The notes: generated from the letters alone by a model not told the origin. Shown: positions 33,901 to 42,954, counted from the first letter of the stretch. The stretch: DNA of 64,000 nucleotides from Rhodoferax sp. (GCA_024235935.1 JACKLL010000014.1:1-64000); one strand, 5' to 3'. Program-made: numbers and translations.

Positions 33901-36464
33901 TCATCGCGCGGCGGGTGTTCGATGCGGCGTTCATCCGGTCGGATCCGAACAATGCGCAGTATGCGGCGCTGGAGCTCAGCATCGCTGGCACGACGGACAA
34001 GGTCACGGTGCGCGGCGTGTTCGACTACGACAACCCGACCAATGTGTACAACCCGCTGCAGGGCATCGAGTTCGCCGACGGCACGGTCTGGGGGCTGGCC
34101 GAGATCGTCGCGCGAACCTTGCAGTCGACCGATGGCGCTGATGTGTTGCGCGGCTCGTCCTTGGCCGATGTCATCCGTGGTGGCAGTGGCAACGACACCA
34201 TCCATGCGAGTGACGGGGATGATGATGTGTACGGCGACGGTGGCGACGACATTCTGAGCGGCGACAGTGGCAACGACCGGCTGTGGGGTGGTGTGGGTGA
34301 TGACCGCTTGCGCGGCGAACTGGGCAACGACAAGCTGTATGGCAACGAGGGGAACGATGTGCTGATCGGCGATGCCAGTGCGGAGACGGGTGCACCGGTC
34401 CGAATCGCCAGCCTGGTGGTCGTGGCCCGTGGCACCGCATGCCTGAACGTCTGGCCCGCCATGGAAGTGTGGATTGCCGGTCGGCGGGTGCAGTCTTTCC
34501 AGGTGGATTCGACGGACTTCCGGTCCTACACCGTCACGGCCCCACTGGGTGTGGATGCCACATCGGTGGACATCGTGTTCGCCAATGACGCCTACCGGCC
34601 CGATCTGGGCCAGGACCGCAACCTGTACCTGGACCGCATCGAGGTCAACGGGCGCAGCATCAGTGCCCGTGACGTCGGCGCCATCATCGACTATGGGGTC
34701 GACGCCGGCGCGTTTGACGGGCTCAACACCGCAAGTACCAACGGAAGCCTGGGCAGCAACGGTGCGATCCGGGTCAGCCTGCTGGGCAGTGACCTGCTCG
34801 ATGGCGGTCCGGGTGCAGACAGCATGACGGGTGGCTTCGGCAACGACATCTACATCGTCGACCACATCGCGGATGTCGTATCCGAACGGGCCAACGGTGG
34901 CCACGATATCGTGCGCTCAAGTGTCAGCTACACACTTCCCGACCATGTGGAGGACCTCGAACTCACCGGCACGTCCAGCATCAATGCCACGGGCAATGCA
35001 GCCCAGAATACCTTGCGCGGAAATGCTGCGGCCAACCGGCTGGATGGCGGCGGCGGGGCCGACATGATGGTGGGCAATGGCGGTGACGATATCTACATCG
35101 TCGACCATGCCGGCGATATCGTCTACGAAATCGCTGGTGGCGGGATCGACACGGTCCTCAGCAGCGTCAGCCATACCCTGCGGACCGAGGTAGAGAACCT
35201 GACCCTTGCCGGGGTGGCTGCCATCAACGGTACCGGCAACAATCTGGCCAACACACTGATCGGCAACGGCGCGGACAACACCTTGAGCGGTGCAGCGGGT
35301 GATGACATTTTGTTGGGTGAGCGGGGCAGTGATCGGCTGTACGGCGGAGATGGCAACGACACTCTGTGGGGCGATGCGGCGACAGATGCCAATGCTGTCG
35401 AACGGGTCGACAGTCTGGTGATTCACGCAAGAGGCACGATCTGCGAAGCTGTCTGGCCCATGATGCAGGTGTGGATCTCCGGCGTTCTGGTGCAGAGCTT
35501 CGAGGTCGCCAGTACCACCTTTTCCGCCTACACCGTCACGGCCCCACTGGGCATGGATGCCCGCACGGTCGACATCGTGTTTGGCAACGACGCCTACCGG
35601 CCAGATCTGGGGCAGGACCGCAACCTGTATCTGGATCGCATCGAGGTGAATGGCCGCAGCCTGAGCGCTTCGGCAGCAGGCGTGGTGCTGGACTATGGCT
35701 CCGGCGCAGCCGCGTTCGATGGCATCAACACCGCCAGCAGCTGGGGTGGAGTCGGCTCCAATGGCGCGCTGCATTTCGGCCTTGTCGGCGCCGATCTGCT
35801 CGACGGCGGCAGTGGTGCGGACGACATGCATGGCGGCATCGGCAATGATGTCTACGTTGTCGACAACGCGCTGGACCGTGTGTTCGAGCAGGCGAACAGC
35901 GGGCACGACATCGTGCGGTCCAGCGTGTCCTGCCGTCTTTCGGAGCATGTCGAGGATCTGGAGCTCATCGGTACTGCCGCCATCGACGGCACGGGTAATG
36001 CCACGCAGAACACCTTGCGCGGCAATGCGGCGGCCAACCGACTCGACGGCGGTGCGGGCTCCGATCTGCTGGTCGGTGGCGCCGGCGGAGATACCTATGT
36101 TCTTGGACGGGGGTACGGCAATGACAGCGTCTATGACTACGACCCCACGCCGGGGGCGGTCGATACCGCCTTGTTCGAGGGGGACATCGCTGCCGAACAG
36201 CTGTGGTTCCGGCGTGTCGGCAGCAGCCTGGAGGTGAGCGTCATCGGTACCACCGACAAACTGAGCATCAGCGGCTGGTACGGCGGCAGCGCGTACCGGA
36301 TCGAACAGTTCAAGACTGGTGGCGGCCAGATGCTGCTGGAGAGTCAGGTGCAGAACCTGGTCGATGCCATGGCCGGGTTCGCGCCACCTGCGATGGCACA
36401 GACCCACTTGTCGCAAACCTATAGTGATGCGCTGAGCCCGACGATTGCGGCCAACTGGCATTGA
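30954..36464 (+). CDS. RTX protein with N-terminal papain-like (permuted NlpC/P60-type) domain, type I secretion substrate
   Basis: An 1836-residue calcium-binding RTX protein. Residues 1 to about 200, coded by AT-rich DNA, hold LGHIWYSI (His25) and a later NNCIDFIW (Cys116), the His-then-Cys order of permuted NlpC/P60 cysteine hydrolases. From about 209 the GC-rich backbone begins with PLAIDLDGDGIETVGF and an EF-hand-like DRDGNGLIDSG. RTX nonapeptide blocks (GGNGNDHLSGG type) lie around 690-725, 860-930, 1065-1140 and later. Two CBM60-like modules occur near 1148-1275 and 1482-1612. The C-terminus has a typical uncleaved type I signal region (QNLVDAMAGFAPP to the end). GGAG lies nine bases before the ATG. 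The exporter is encoded upstream. No HlyC acylase is present. Confidence 0.9.
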   Translation: MPTMTIHMAAAGTPLQGGETSILGHIWYSIDDGSGSKPKSFGFAPKFDATGISRAFGQGQVYNSDTDYYLNTDPERPIQTITVEVSDYEYEVLLRFGQNPAAHGFNDFYNGLSNNCIDFIWQALHVAGFNKNRFEGALFPTQNTSAIIDIWGEIQQSVIPGWTTKITFDWDGKPTFIPMCVPGRTRISSSTRLKYLEAVSNRPPVPRDPLAIDLDGDGIETVGFAATPILFDHNADGIKTGTGWVKVDDAWLVLDRDGNGLIDSGRELFGVDTLLSGTPGVDAVYARSGFEALRALDTGSGTPGSLGAGDNIFNADDSAFSQVRLWQDLNQDGVSQGNELFTLAQKGIRSISLVSSDVSINLGNGNTVSGTAVVTRANGVDTVAGTVAVSTETRAANLNLGVNPFHREFATSIAWSELAQGLPDMEGSGWVRDLREAMSLGTIAGEALAELVQAFAAATTRDAQLSMVDEILRLWAQTNQIHALGSADDPHRRFVLAGNPATSAMLQRAVPVLEVFNGQLVSDAGMQAPAMGMGSDGQAVATFSLFGAQAALMLESYAILRESVYGALALQTRLNEYLNAVDLVIDASGLRFDPAGLDALLEQRRIASPRDAIWDLVDLVRHASSPLAVVNYDATEKLSQWVHDLPGDAALRAELAAGDIFVASAGPAGTSRHDIYLGDGGNNSFDAAGGDDIVFGGNGNDHLSGGNGNDTLDGGAGNDTMNGGPGNNVYVFGPGDGQDVIEYYSDATPGKFNLLRFKPGITPDQIIARRVFDAAFIRSDPNNAQYAALELSIAGTTDKVTVRGVFDYDNPANVYNPLQGIEFADGTVWGLAEIVARTLQSSDGADALRGTPDADVIRGGSGNDTLGGGAGNDTLFGDAGNDAIAGDGGDDLIDGGDGDDNLSGGDGNDVLYGGSGADTLSGWNGADILEGGTGNDRLDGGLGNNVYLFGPGDGQDVIEYYTDATPGKFNLLRFKPGITADQIIARRVFDAAFIRSDPNNAQYAALELSIAGTTDKVTVRGVFDYDNPTNVYNPLQGIEFADGTVWGLAEIVARTLQSTDGADVLRGSSLADVIRGGSGNDTIHASDGDDDVYGDGGDDILSGDSGNDRLWGGVGDDRLRGELGNDKLYGNEGNDVLIGDASAETGAPVRIASLVVVARGTACLNVWPAMEVWIAGRRVQSFQVDSTDFRSYTVTAPLGVDATSVDIVFANDAYRPDLGQDRNLYLDRIEVNGRSISARDVGAIIDYGVDAGAFDGLNTASTNGSLGSNGAIRVSLLGSDLLDGGPGADSMTGGFGNDIYIVDHIADVVSERANGGHDIVRSSVSYTLPDHVEDLELTGTSSINATGNAAQNTLRGNAAANRLDGGGGADMMVGNGGDDIYIVDHAGDIVYEIAGGGIDTVLSSVSHTLRTEVENLTLAGVAAINGTGNNLANTLIGNGADNTLSGAAGDDILLGERGSDRLYGGDGNDTLWGDAATDANAVERVDSLVIHARGTICEAVWPMMQVWISGVLVQSFEVASTTFSAYTVTAPLGMDARTVDIVFGNDAYRPDLGQDRNLYLDRIEVNGRSLSASAAGVVLDYGSGAAAFDGINTASSWGGVGSNGALHFGLVGADLLDGGSGADDMHGGIGNDVYVVDNALDRVFEQANSGHDIVRSSVSCRLSEHVEDLELIGTAAIDGTGNATQNTLRGNAAANRLDGGAGSDLLVGGAGGDTYVLGRGYGNDSVYDYDPTPGAVDTALFEGDIAAEQLWFRRVGSSLEVSVIGTTDKLSISGWYGGSAYRIEQFKTGGGQMLLESQVQNLVDAMAGFAPPAMAQTHLSQTYSDALSPTIAANWH
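33130..33477 (+). repeat. 348-bp near-identical direct repeat, copy 1
   Basis: This segment of the RTX gene recurs at 33781..34128, offset by 651 bases (217 codons), with only scattered base differences. It encodes FGPGDGQDVIEYY through a VTVRGVFDYDNP and FADGTVWGLAEIV block, the type of domain found between RTX blocks. The copies keep frame, so unequal crossing-over would add or remove whole modules. Confidence 0.85.
33781..34128 (+). repeat. 348-bp near-identical direct repeat, copy 2
   Basis: Second copy of the in-frame repeat in the RTX gene (first at 33130..33477). The near identity, including at most third codon positions, points to recent duplication or gene conversion. Confidence 0.85.
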
Positions 36465-36489
36465 CCCGCACGAGAGGCCAGGCCAGGCC

Positions 36490-37938
36490 TCACTCGCTGG
36501 CGACGGTTTTGGTAGGTTTGACGGGCAATTGGCGCAACAGCGCGAATGCGACAGCGCCCAGTGCCAGCACACCGACGGCCAGTACCAGCCACAGGATCAC
36601 TTTGCGCTGCTCGCCGCCACCGGTGAGCATGCCCATCAGGCGATCATTCCAGTGCGAAATGTCGTGGATCTGGCCAGGCCCTGGTGTTGCCATGGGCAGG
36701 CGGTCCAGTGCGCCCGTCACGACCGTGCGCAGCACGGATGGGTCAACCGTTGCGGAGGCGGTATCAGGCCGGCCCACGGCCACCATGAAAGGCGCGGGAC
36801 CTGACGCCAGAAAAACCAGTTGAACCGGGTTGAACTGGGCCGTGGCCGACAACTCGGCTGCCGGCAGGGCCATGCCATGAGAGGCTTCCACGCGCAACCA
36901 TCGCATGCCGGCGCTATTGAGCGGGATGGCCGCGTTGGTCTTCTCGTCGCCATTCGGGCCCATGCGGTACACCACACCCTGGGCCAATGGGGTCCACGCC
37001 TGGGATGTGTCGCGGCGACCGAGGATGCGTACCGGTACCAGCGTATTCGCACGGCTGGTCTGCAACTGCAGCCCGACCATTGGCAGCACGAATTCGATCG
37101 GCCACGTCAGGTGCTGGCTGCCTTCTGCCACGGCGCCTGCCAATGGTGCATCGACAGGGGACGCCGGCTGGTGCGCCGTCTGCACCAGGCCGACCGCGTC
37201 CTGCACGCGGATGCCTGCCGTGGCGTCATCCCACTGCAGTCGCAGGTACTGGTCCTGCAGCGAAAGCGGCTGCTGCAAGGCCAGCGTCCGGTTGTCGGGG
37301 GCCCCTGCGCCATCGAAGCGATAAAGAGGACCCTTGACCGGAACCGCCGTCCAGTGCACCAGATCCGCACTGCGCGACAGTGTCATGTTGACCAGGCTGT
37401 TGGCGGGCAGTGTGGCGTTCACCTGCAGCGCCGTGATGCTGCGCTTCTCGCTGCGCGTATCGAGCAGCACCGCCGGCAGTTCGCGCATGGGGGCCGCAGA
37501 CGTGCCGGTGGTGGAGGCCTGGCCACCGCTCCCCATTTGGACCCATACGGCGCCCTGGTTTCCAGCCAGCTCCATCTGCACGCGCACGGCGTTGCCGGAC
37601 GGCTGCTGTTGTCCGGTCGACACCATCAAGGGCAAGGCAATGAAGGGAGGCGTGCGCTCGATGGCTTCTGCGGTGCTGCGCGCAGGTGGCGCAATCCGCG
37701 CCATCGCCACCGCCTCACCATCGGCATTGAAGATCCGGATGTCCTTCGCCGTTGCGCTGCGCAACTGCAACAGGGCTTCGGCTGGCAGGCTCAGCTGGCC
37801 CGCGCTTGCACCTGCAGGCAGCGCCAGCGGGGCGCGCCACGCGAATTCGGCCAGGGTTGGCGATGCGGAATCGGCGGCAGGTGCGGTGCCAGTACCCAGC
37901 AGCAGTCCGACCAGAACGATGGCGTTGACGGGGTTCAT
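36490..37938 (-). CDS. DUF3999 family membrane-anchored periplasmic protein
   Basis: A 482-residue protein with an N-terminal signal peptide (VLVGLLLGTGTAPAADS) and a single C-terminal membrane segment (ILWLVLAVGVLALGAVAFALL), so the body is periplasmic. The body resembles the DUF3999 family (SLQDQYLRLQWDDA and similar segments). Its start overlaps the stop of the upstream DUF2339 gene by four bases, and this pairing is common in proteobacteria. The function is unknown. It converges with the RTX gene across about 25 bases. Confidence 0.85.
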   Translation of the reverse strand: MNPVNAIVLVGLLLGTGTAPAADSASPTLAEFAWRAPLALPAGASAGQLSLPAEALLQLRSATAKDIRIFNADGEAVAMARIAPPARSTAEAIERTPPFIALPLMVSTGQQQPSGNAVRVQMELAGNQGAVWVQMGSGGQASTTGTSAAPMRELPAVLLDTRSEKRSITALQVNATLPANSLVNMTLSRSADLVHWTAVPVKGPLYRFDGAGAPDNRTLALQQPLSLQDQYLRLQWDDATAGIRVQDAVGLVQTAHQPASPVDAPLAGAVAEGSQHLTWPIEFVLPMVGLQLQTSRANTLVPVRILGRRDTSQAWTPLAQGVVYRMGPNGDEKTNAAIPLNSAGMRWLRVEASHGMALPAAELSATAQFNPVQLVFLASGPAPFMVAVGRPDTASATVDPSVLRTVVTGALDRLPMATPGPGQIHDISHWNDRLMGMLTGGGEQRKVILWLVLAVGVLALGAVAFALLRQLPVKPTKTVASE

Positions 37939-40817
37939 GCCTGATCCTCCAAGGTTGGGGCCCGTTCGGTCCCCTCGGCCGATTCGCTTGTCGGCCGTGG
38001 GGGCAGCGGCGCAAAATGCCCGACGACGAGCATCAACACGCCCACCGCGATGAACACGACGATGCGTTCGGAGCCACCCCGGTTCGACAGGTCGATCAGG
38101 AACAGCTTGAGCACGGTGGCGCCCAGCAATACGGCGCCGCCCATCCACATGGCACGCATCTGACGCCGGTGCGCGGCCACCATCAGCCCCAGTGCCAGCA
38201 GCGTCCACAGAATCGAGTATCCGGCCTGGACCAGGAACGAGTCGAACAAGGCCCCGGCGTCCCAGCGCACGCCTGCATATTGATGGGCCACCCGCAGCCA
38301 GACGGTATTGACGGCCACGAAGGCAAGGCCGATCAGCGCCAGAGGCACTTGCGGGCCACGCACCATTCTTGCTGGTGCGAATGGCGCGGCACGTACACGC
38401 ATCCACCAGATCGCGCAGGCGCTCAGACCCAGCGTCACGGACAGGTCGGTCGGGTTGAGCAGCGCAACGTAGGGCAGGGGCCGCGCGTCGCCATTCGAGT
38501 GCCATGCGACGGCAAGGGCTGCCAGTGCCACCAGTGCGGCCAGAGGTGCTGCCGCCCGCCACAGGTAGGCATCGGCAAAGCGCTGCAGCGGCCAGCGCTG
38601 GCGCAACCGGCTGTCGGGGTCAAAGCCGCTGCGGCCGGCCAGCAGCAGCAATACGCCGGTGGCGGACACCAGCAGGATGACCGACGCCCAGGCGGTGCGA
38701 AACAGCTCGGCGCGCTGCACGGCCCACAGCAGCGCGTTGCCGAACAGCAGGACCAGCAGCCAGACACCGCCACTGTGGATCCACGACCACAGCTGCCGAG
38801 GTGCGTTTGCATCGAGTTGCTGCAGCACGCGGACATGAAGTACCAGGGCCAGCGGCCAAATCCACCATCCGCCGTGGCCAAAGCCATGCTGGCCCAGCAC
38901 GAAGCCGTCCAGCGCCACCAGCAGCATGATCGGCAGGTTGAACCAGGCCGGTGTTCCTGCGATCGGCCAGGGGCGCGCCCGTGCGGGCAACGCCAGCCGG
39001 TGCGCCAGGAAGGCGCCTGTCAGCCATGCCAGCATGTGCAGCTTGCCCTGCATGCCGAGTTCCAGCACCGGCTCGATGGCGCCTTGCGCGCCGATGCGGT
39101 AGCGGCTGATTTCCTGTCCAAGTGCAAATTGCGCCCACAGGAACCCGATCCAGAACAATGCCGGCGACACGCGGGCCTCGATTCTGGCGAACCACTGTGC
39201 CAGTCTGGTGCCGCCATCCTGCAGCGTCTCGCGTGTCCAGTGCGCGAGCACGAAGGCCGACGCGGCCAGCAAGCTGGCGCCTACGAAGGCTGGATTGGCA
39301 AACGGCCAGTTGGCGGCCTGCACCTGATCCAGGGTGCTCAGATAGGCCAGCGCGCCCAGGACTTGCAGACCCAGGCCCGTCGCACGCGCCACCCAGCGCT
39401 CCTGGCGCCGGCCGATCCAGTACACCGCGGCACCTTCGGCAGCCCAGACCGCCGAGGTCCAGCGCGGGTCCAGCGCCAGCGGCACCGCCAGCGTCACAAA
39501 GCCCAGGCCCAGCGCAACGAAGCATTCGGCCAGCCAGCGGCCGACACCATTGTCGGAGCGGGTGCGTCGCAGCGCCCAATAGCCCAGCGCCAGATAAAAG
39601 CCCCCCAGCACCAGCGACGAGAAACCGGTCGCGTATTCGAAATCCCGTACCAGTCCGGCCTGCAGACCGAACGCGACCAGTGGCGTGCCGAAGATCAGCG
39701 TCGCATCCACCGCCTGTCGGGGCGCCAGCGCGTGGCGGGTCGCGTACAGCAGACTGGCGACCAGGTAGACCAGGAAGAAAGCGATCAGGAACGGCTGGGT
39801 GCTGGCGTATTGTTCCGGCTGAAACTTCAGCGCCCCCCATGCCGTGGCAATGCCAAAGGTCGCAAAGAATCCGAGCAGGTTCAGGGCGCGCCAGGCGCGC
39901 AACCAGGCGATCGCGGCAATGGCCACGCCCAGCAGCAGGTAGTAGGTGAACAGGCCGACATGGTTGCCCTGACCCGTCGACACCAGCAGCGGTGCGGCGA
40001 AGGCGCCGGCAAAGCCGATGAAGGCCATGGGCATGGCGTTCTGCATCAGCGCGATTGCCGTGGAGAACGCGCAGATCACCGCCAGCACCCCGAACGCCGC
40101 ACCGGATGGCAGAAACTGGTACAGCCGGAACGCCGCGAACACGGTCAGGTACAGGACCGCGACGCCTCCGCCTTGCAGCGACAGTGCATAGGCCATCTTG
40201 TCCGGATGGCGGTTGCGCAGTCGAAACCCGAATACGAACAAGGCGATGCCGGCGCAGCCGATGCCCGCCAGCCGCAGTTCGGGCGGCAGCATGCTGTTGT
40301 CGGCCGCGTATTTGGCCAGGAAGGCCAGGCCGACGAACAGCACCAGCATGCCCAGTCGAACGATGGTGTTGCCGCCGAGCAGCCAGGCCTTGGCCTTGTC
40401 GACGGCATGTCCGACCCAGGCGATGTTCTCCGTAGCGGCGGCCTGGACACGCCAGGGCCGGGGGCCGGTAGCCGCCTCGGGCGCACCGGCATCGTCACTG
40501 GCAATAGCCGATGGGCGCGCCACGGCGCCAGCGTCGACCGGCATCGGTGGCACCTCGGCCGCAGGATCCGGTCGCCCCGGCGAGGCCTGCGCATCCTCGT
40601 CCGTTGCCGCCGATCGGGGGGCATCCATCGCCCCCGGCGTCGTAGCGACGGCCGAGGCCTGCTGCGCGAACTGGGCGGCGACCTCCTTGCGGATGGCGGC
40701 CCGCAGACTGAAACCGATCACGGCACCAATGGCCGCGCCAATGACTGCAAACGAGCCGACTTCCGGTCCCAGCACCGCTGCGATCACTCCTCCCCAGAAT
40801 GCACCCCACAGGATCAT
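37935..40817 (-). CDS. DUF2339 family polytopic membrane protein
   Basis: A 960-residue protein. It starts with a membrane pair (MILWGAFWGGVIAAVLGPEVG), then has a Pro/Ala/Asp-rich cytoplasmic stretch up to about residue 125, the family motif WLLGGNTIVRLGMLVLFVG and over twenty further hydrophobic helices, ending in SNRGGSERIVVFIAVGVLML. This matches DUF2339. The ATG at 40817 has normal family sequence right after it, so the longer upstream frame is rejected. It forms a coupled pair with the DUF3999 gene (ATGA overlap). The role is unknown; a cell-envelope function is likely. Confidence 0.88.
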   Translation of the reverse strand: MILWGAFWGGVIAAVLGPEVGSFAVIGAAIGAVIGFSLRAAIRKEVAAQFAQQASAVATTPGAMDAPRSAATDEDAQASPGRPDPAAEVPPMPVDAGAVARPSAIASDDAGAPEAATGPRPWRVQAAATENIAWVGHAVDKAKAWLLGGNTIVRLGMLVLFVGLAFLAKYAADNSMLPPELRLAGIGCAGIALFVFGFRLRNRHPDKMAYALSLQGGGVAVLYLTVFAAFRLYQFLPSGAAFGVLAVICAFSTAIALMQNAMPMAFIGFAGAFAAPLLVSTGQGNHVGLFTYYLLLGVAIAAIAWLRAWRALNLLGFFATFGIATAWGALKFQPEQYASTQPFLIAFFLVYLVASLLYATRHALAPRQAVDATLIFGTPLVAFGLQAGLVRDFEYATGFSSLVLGGFYLALGYWALRRTRSDNGVGRWLAECFVALGLGFVTLAVPLALDPRWTSAVWAAEGAAVYWIGRRQERWVARATGLGLQVLGALAYLSTLDQVQAANWPFANPAFVGASLLAASAFVLAHWTRETLQDGGTRLAQWFARIEARVSPALFWIGFLWAQFALGQEISRYRIGAQGAIEPVLELGMQGKLHMLAWLTGAFLAHRLALPARARPWPIAGTPAWFNLPIMLLVALDGFVLGQHGFGHGGWWIWPLALVLHVRVLQQLDANAPRQLWSWIHSGGVWLLVLLFGNALLWAVQRAELFRTAWASVILLVSATGVLLLLAGRSGFDPDSRLRQRWPLQRFADAYLWRAAAPLAALVALAALAVAWHSNGDARPLPYVALLNPTDLSVTLGLSACAIWWMRVRAAPFAPARMVRGPQVPLALIGLAFVAVNTVWLRVAHQYAGVRWDAGALFDSFLVQAGYSILWTLLALGLMVAAHRRQMRAMWMGGAVLLGATVLKLFLIDLSNRGGSERIVVFIAVGVLMLVVGHFAPLPPRPTSESAEGTERAPTLEDQA

Positions 40818-40998
40818 GATGTGGTCCTCTTGATTTTTTTGGCGGTCCGCACGGGTCGGTGCGCTGCCGGGGCAGTCTAGCAGCCCCCGCAACCCATGTG
40901 AACGCGCCTTTCCCTGTTTGTGGCGACGCAAAATCCGGGGCCTTGCGGGCGAATTACACTCGGTCGAACCACACCGAAACACGCTGACCCCTCCGAGC

Positions 40999-42120
40999 AT
41001 GTCACCGACCATCCAACACATCGAATGCTGGGTATTGCGCGCGCCGATCGCCGAACCCGTCGCCAACGCCTTTGGCGCCATGACCAACCGACCTGCGGTC
41101 TTCCTGCGCATCACGGACAGCGACGGTGTCGCGGGCTGGGGCGAGGTGTTCAGCAACTTTCCTCAGGTGGGGGCTGAGCACCGGGCGCGCCTGATCGGCA
41201 GCATTTTTGTGCCCTTGCTCAAGGGCGTGGCGGCGGACGACCCGGATGTGGTGCGCAGCCTGCTCGACGCCCGTACCCGCCAGATGGCGATCCAGTGTGG
41301 TGAGCCTGGCCCGTTTGCCCAGATCACCGGCGCCGTGGACCAGGCCTTGTGGGACATGTCGGCCCGTCGCGCCGGCGTGCCCTTGTGGCGGCATCTGGGT
41401 GGCGCCAGCGGCAAGGTGCGCGTCTACGCCAGCGGCATCGGCCCGGACAGGGTGGTCGACACCATGCTGGCCAAGCGCGCGCAAGGGTACCGGGCATTCA
41501 AGCTCAAGGTCGGCTTCGGCGCGGCGCGTGACATAGCCAACCTGTCGCAGGCGCGTGCGGCGCTGGGCGACGACGTAGAGATCATGTGTGATGCCAACCA
41601 GGCCTGGTCACGCGAAGATGCGGCGGCGCGTATTGCCGAACTGGCGCCTATGCGGCCGTACTGGATCGAGGAGCCCATCGGCGCTGATCAGCCGCATGAG
41701 GCCTGGGCTGCCCTGGCCCGCGCCAGCAGCATTGCGCTGGCGGCCGGCGAAAACCTGCGCGGGCAGCCGGCATTCGAGGCGGCGCTGGACGGCGCCTATC
41801 TGGGTTTCGTGCAACCCGACGTCGGCAAGTGGGGTGGCATCGGTGGTGGTCTGGCGGTCGCCCGCAAGGCGCTGGCGGCGGGTATGGCCTATTGCCCGCA
41901 CTGGCTGGCCGGAGGCGTGGGTCTGGCGGCATCGATGCACGCACTGGCGGCTGCCGGCGGCAACGATGGCTGGGCCGAGGTCGACGCCAATCCCAATCCG
42001 CTGCGGGAACAGGTCTATCCGCTGGACGTGCGCGATGGCTGGGTGGAACTGCCGGATGCGCCCGGGCTGGGCGTGGAGCCCGACCTGCAGCAATTGGCGC
42101 CGTTCATCGTGGCCGCCTGA
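40999..42120 (+). CDS. Mandelate racemase/muconate lactonizing-type enolase superfamily enzyme
   Basis: A 373-residue enolase-superfamily enzyme. The barrel shows the KxK motif (FKLKVGFG), metal-ligand strands MCDANQAWS, YWIEEPIGADQ and AAGENLRG, and a His near the end of the barrel (YCPHWLAGG). The superfamily abstracts a proton next to a carboxylate, using two divalent-metal-dependent acid/base residues. The KxK plus His arrangement is closest to the MR/MLE subgroup; the substrate cannot be told. The ATG at 40999 is chosen because similarity begins there. It is divergent from the DUF2339 gene across 181 bases, where no clear promoter pair stands out. Confidence 0.9.
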   Translation: MSPTIQHIECWVLRAPIAEPVANAFGAMTNRPAVFLRITDSDGVAGWGEVFSNFPQVGAEHRARLIGSIFVPLLKGVAADDPDVVRSLLDARTRQMAIQCGEPGPFAQITGAVDQALWDMSARRAGVPLWRHLGGASGKVRVYASGIGPDRVVDTMLAKRAQGYRAFKLKVGFGAARDIANLSQARAALGDDVEIMCDANQAWSREDAAARIAELAPMRPYWIEEPIGADQPHEAWAALARASSIALAAGENLRGQPAFEAALDGAYLGFVQPDVGKWGGIGGGLAVARKALAAGMAYCPHWLAGGVGLAASMHALAAAGGNDGWAEVDANPNPLREQVYPLDVRDGWVELPDAPGLGVEPDLQQLAPFIVAA

Positions 42121-42211
42121 AAAGCCGTGCGCGGGAGCTCCCGGCGCTGTGTTCGACCTCTCCGGCTGGCGAGGGGCTACTGACCGCGCGCGGGCGCCCC
42201 AGCGCTGGCGC

Positions 42212-42919
42212 TCACAGCGGCAGGCTGTCCAGCGTCTCGTAACTGTTCTTGAGCCAGGTCTTGACGCGCTGGCGCTCCAGCATGCCCAGCGCGTCCTCGT
42301 CTGGCGCGCGGTTGTTGATGGCGGCCCAGAAGCTCGCGTTCTGGCGGTCGATCTTGCGCATGCTGCTCTCGTGCAGCGGCGCCAGCGTGACGACCCTGGC
42401 GCCCAGGGCCAGGGCTTTTCTCAGTGCTGCAGATTCCTCGAGAGCCGTGAAGTCGGACCCTCGGCCCAGGTTCTTGACCACGATGTAGTTCGGACCGGGC
42501 CCGTAGGTATTGATCAACCGGTCGAGCAGGTCGATCGAGTCCTTGCCGGCATCCGAGATATGCCAGAAGTTGACGGTCACGCCCATCTCGCCGAGCAGCG
42601 GCAGCAGGTCGGAGTCCTTGATCCAGCGTGCCAGCGGCGCCGCCGTCTGCGCCGCCAGGTCGACGATGACGCTGCCTTGCTGGCCCACGGCAGGGACCTC
42701 CTCGAAACTGGCAGCTACCTGGTCCAGCCCTTCGTATCGGTCGACGATGACCGGCGACGCGTAGTCGGCGTAGAAGCGGGTGAACGAGGTATGCGAGCGG
42801 TCGGTGTCGAAGCCGGTGAACGGGCGACCGCGGTCGATGAAGTACTGGGCCAGCAGGCGCGAGACGACAGACTTGCCAACACCGCCTTTTTCACCGCCGA
42901 TAAAGTTGAGGGAGGCCAT
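42212..42919 (-). CDS. ParA/MinD-like P-loop ATPase, orphan
   Basis: A 235-residue P-loop ATPase with a deviant Walker A GGEKGGVGKS near the N-terminus, as in ParA/MinD and mobilisation proteins such as MobD. GFDTDRSHTSF and VIVDLAAQTAAPL follow in the Walker A' and B positions. No ParB, centromere-like repeat or partner gene is adjacent. The neighbours are an enolase-superfamily gene (convergent) and argA 35 bases upstream in the same direction. It may be a chromosomal regulator or positioning ATPase; the function is unknown. Confidence 0.78.
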   Translation of the reverse strand: MASLNFIGGEKGGVGKSVVSRLLAQYFIDRGRPFTGFDTDRSHTSFTRFYADYASPVIVDRYEGLDQVAASFEEVPAVGQQGSVIVDLAAQTAAPLARWIKDSDLLPLLGEMGVTVNFWHISDAGKDSIDLLDRLINTYGPGPNYIVVKNLGRGSDFTALEESAALRKALALGARVVTLAPLHESSMRKIDRQNASFWAAINNRAPDEDALGMLERQRVKTWLKNSYETLDSLPL

Positions 42920-42954
42920 GGTCGGATTCCTTTGAGAAATTGCGTGGAATGGGT

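Noticed and set aside
33000..34400. Possible CRISPR or satellite array from short GC-rich repeats
   Set aside because: The repeats are in-frame RTX nonapeptide codons without constant spacing of unique spacers.
36474..36491. GAGGCC/GGCCTC hairpin between RTX and DUF3999 genes as a bidirectional terminator
   Set aside because: The stem is only six bases, overlaps a stop codon and has no T-run, so the call would be too weak.
32823..36572. Long leftward frames opposite the RTX gene
   Set aside because: The repetitive Gly/Asp-rich coding sequence produces open complementary frames; the RTX reading is supported by repeats and secretion signal.
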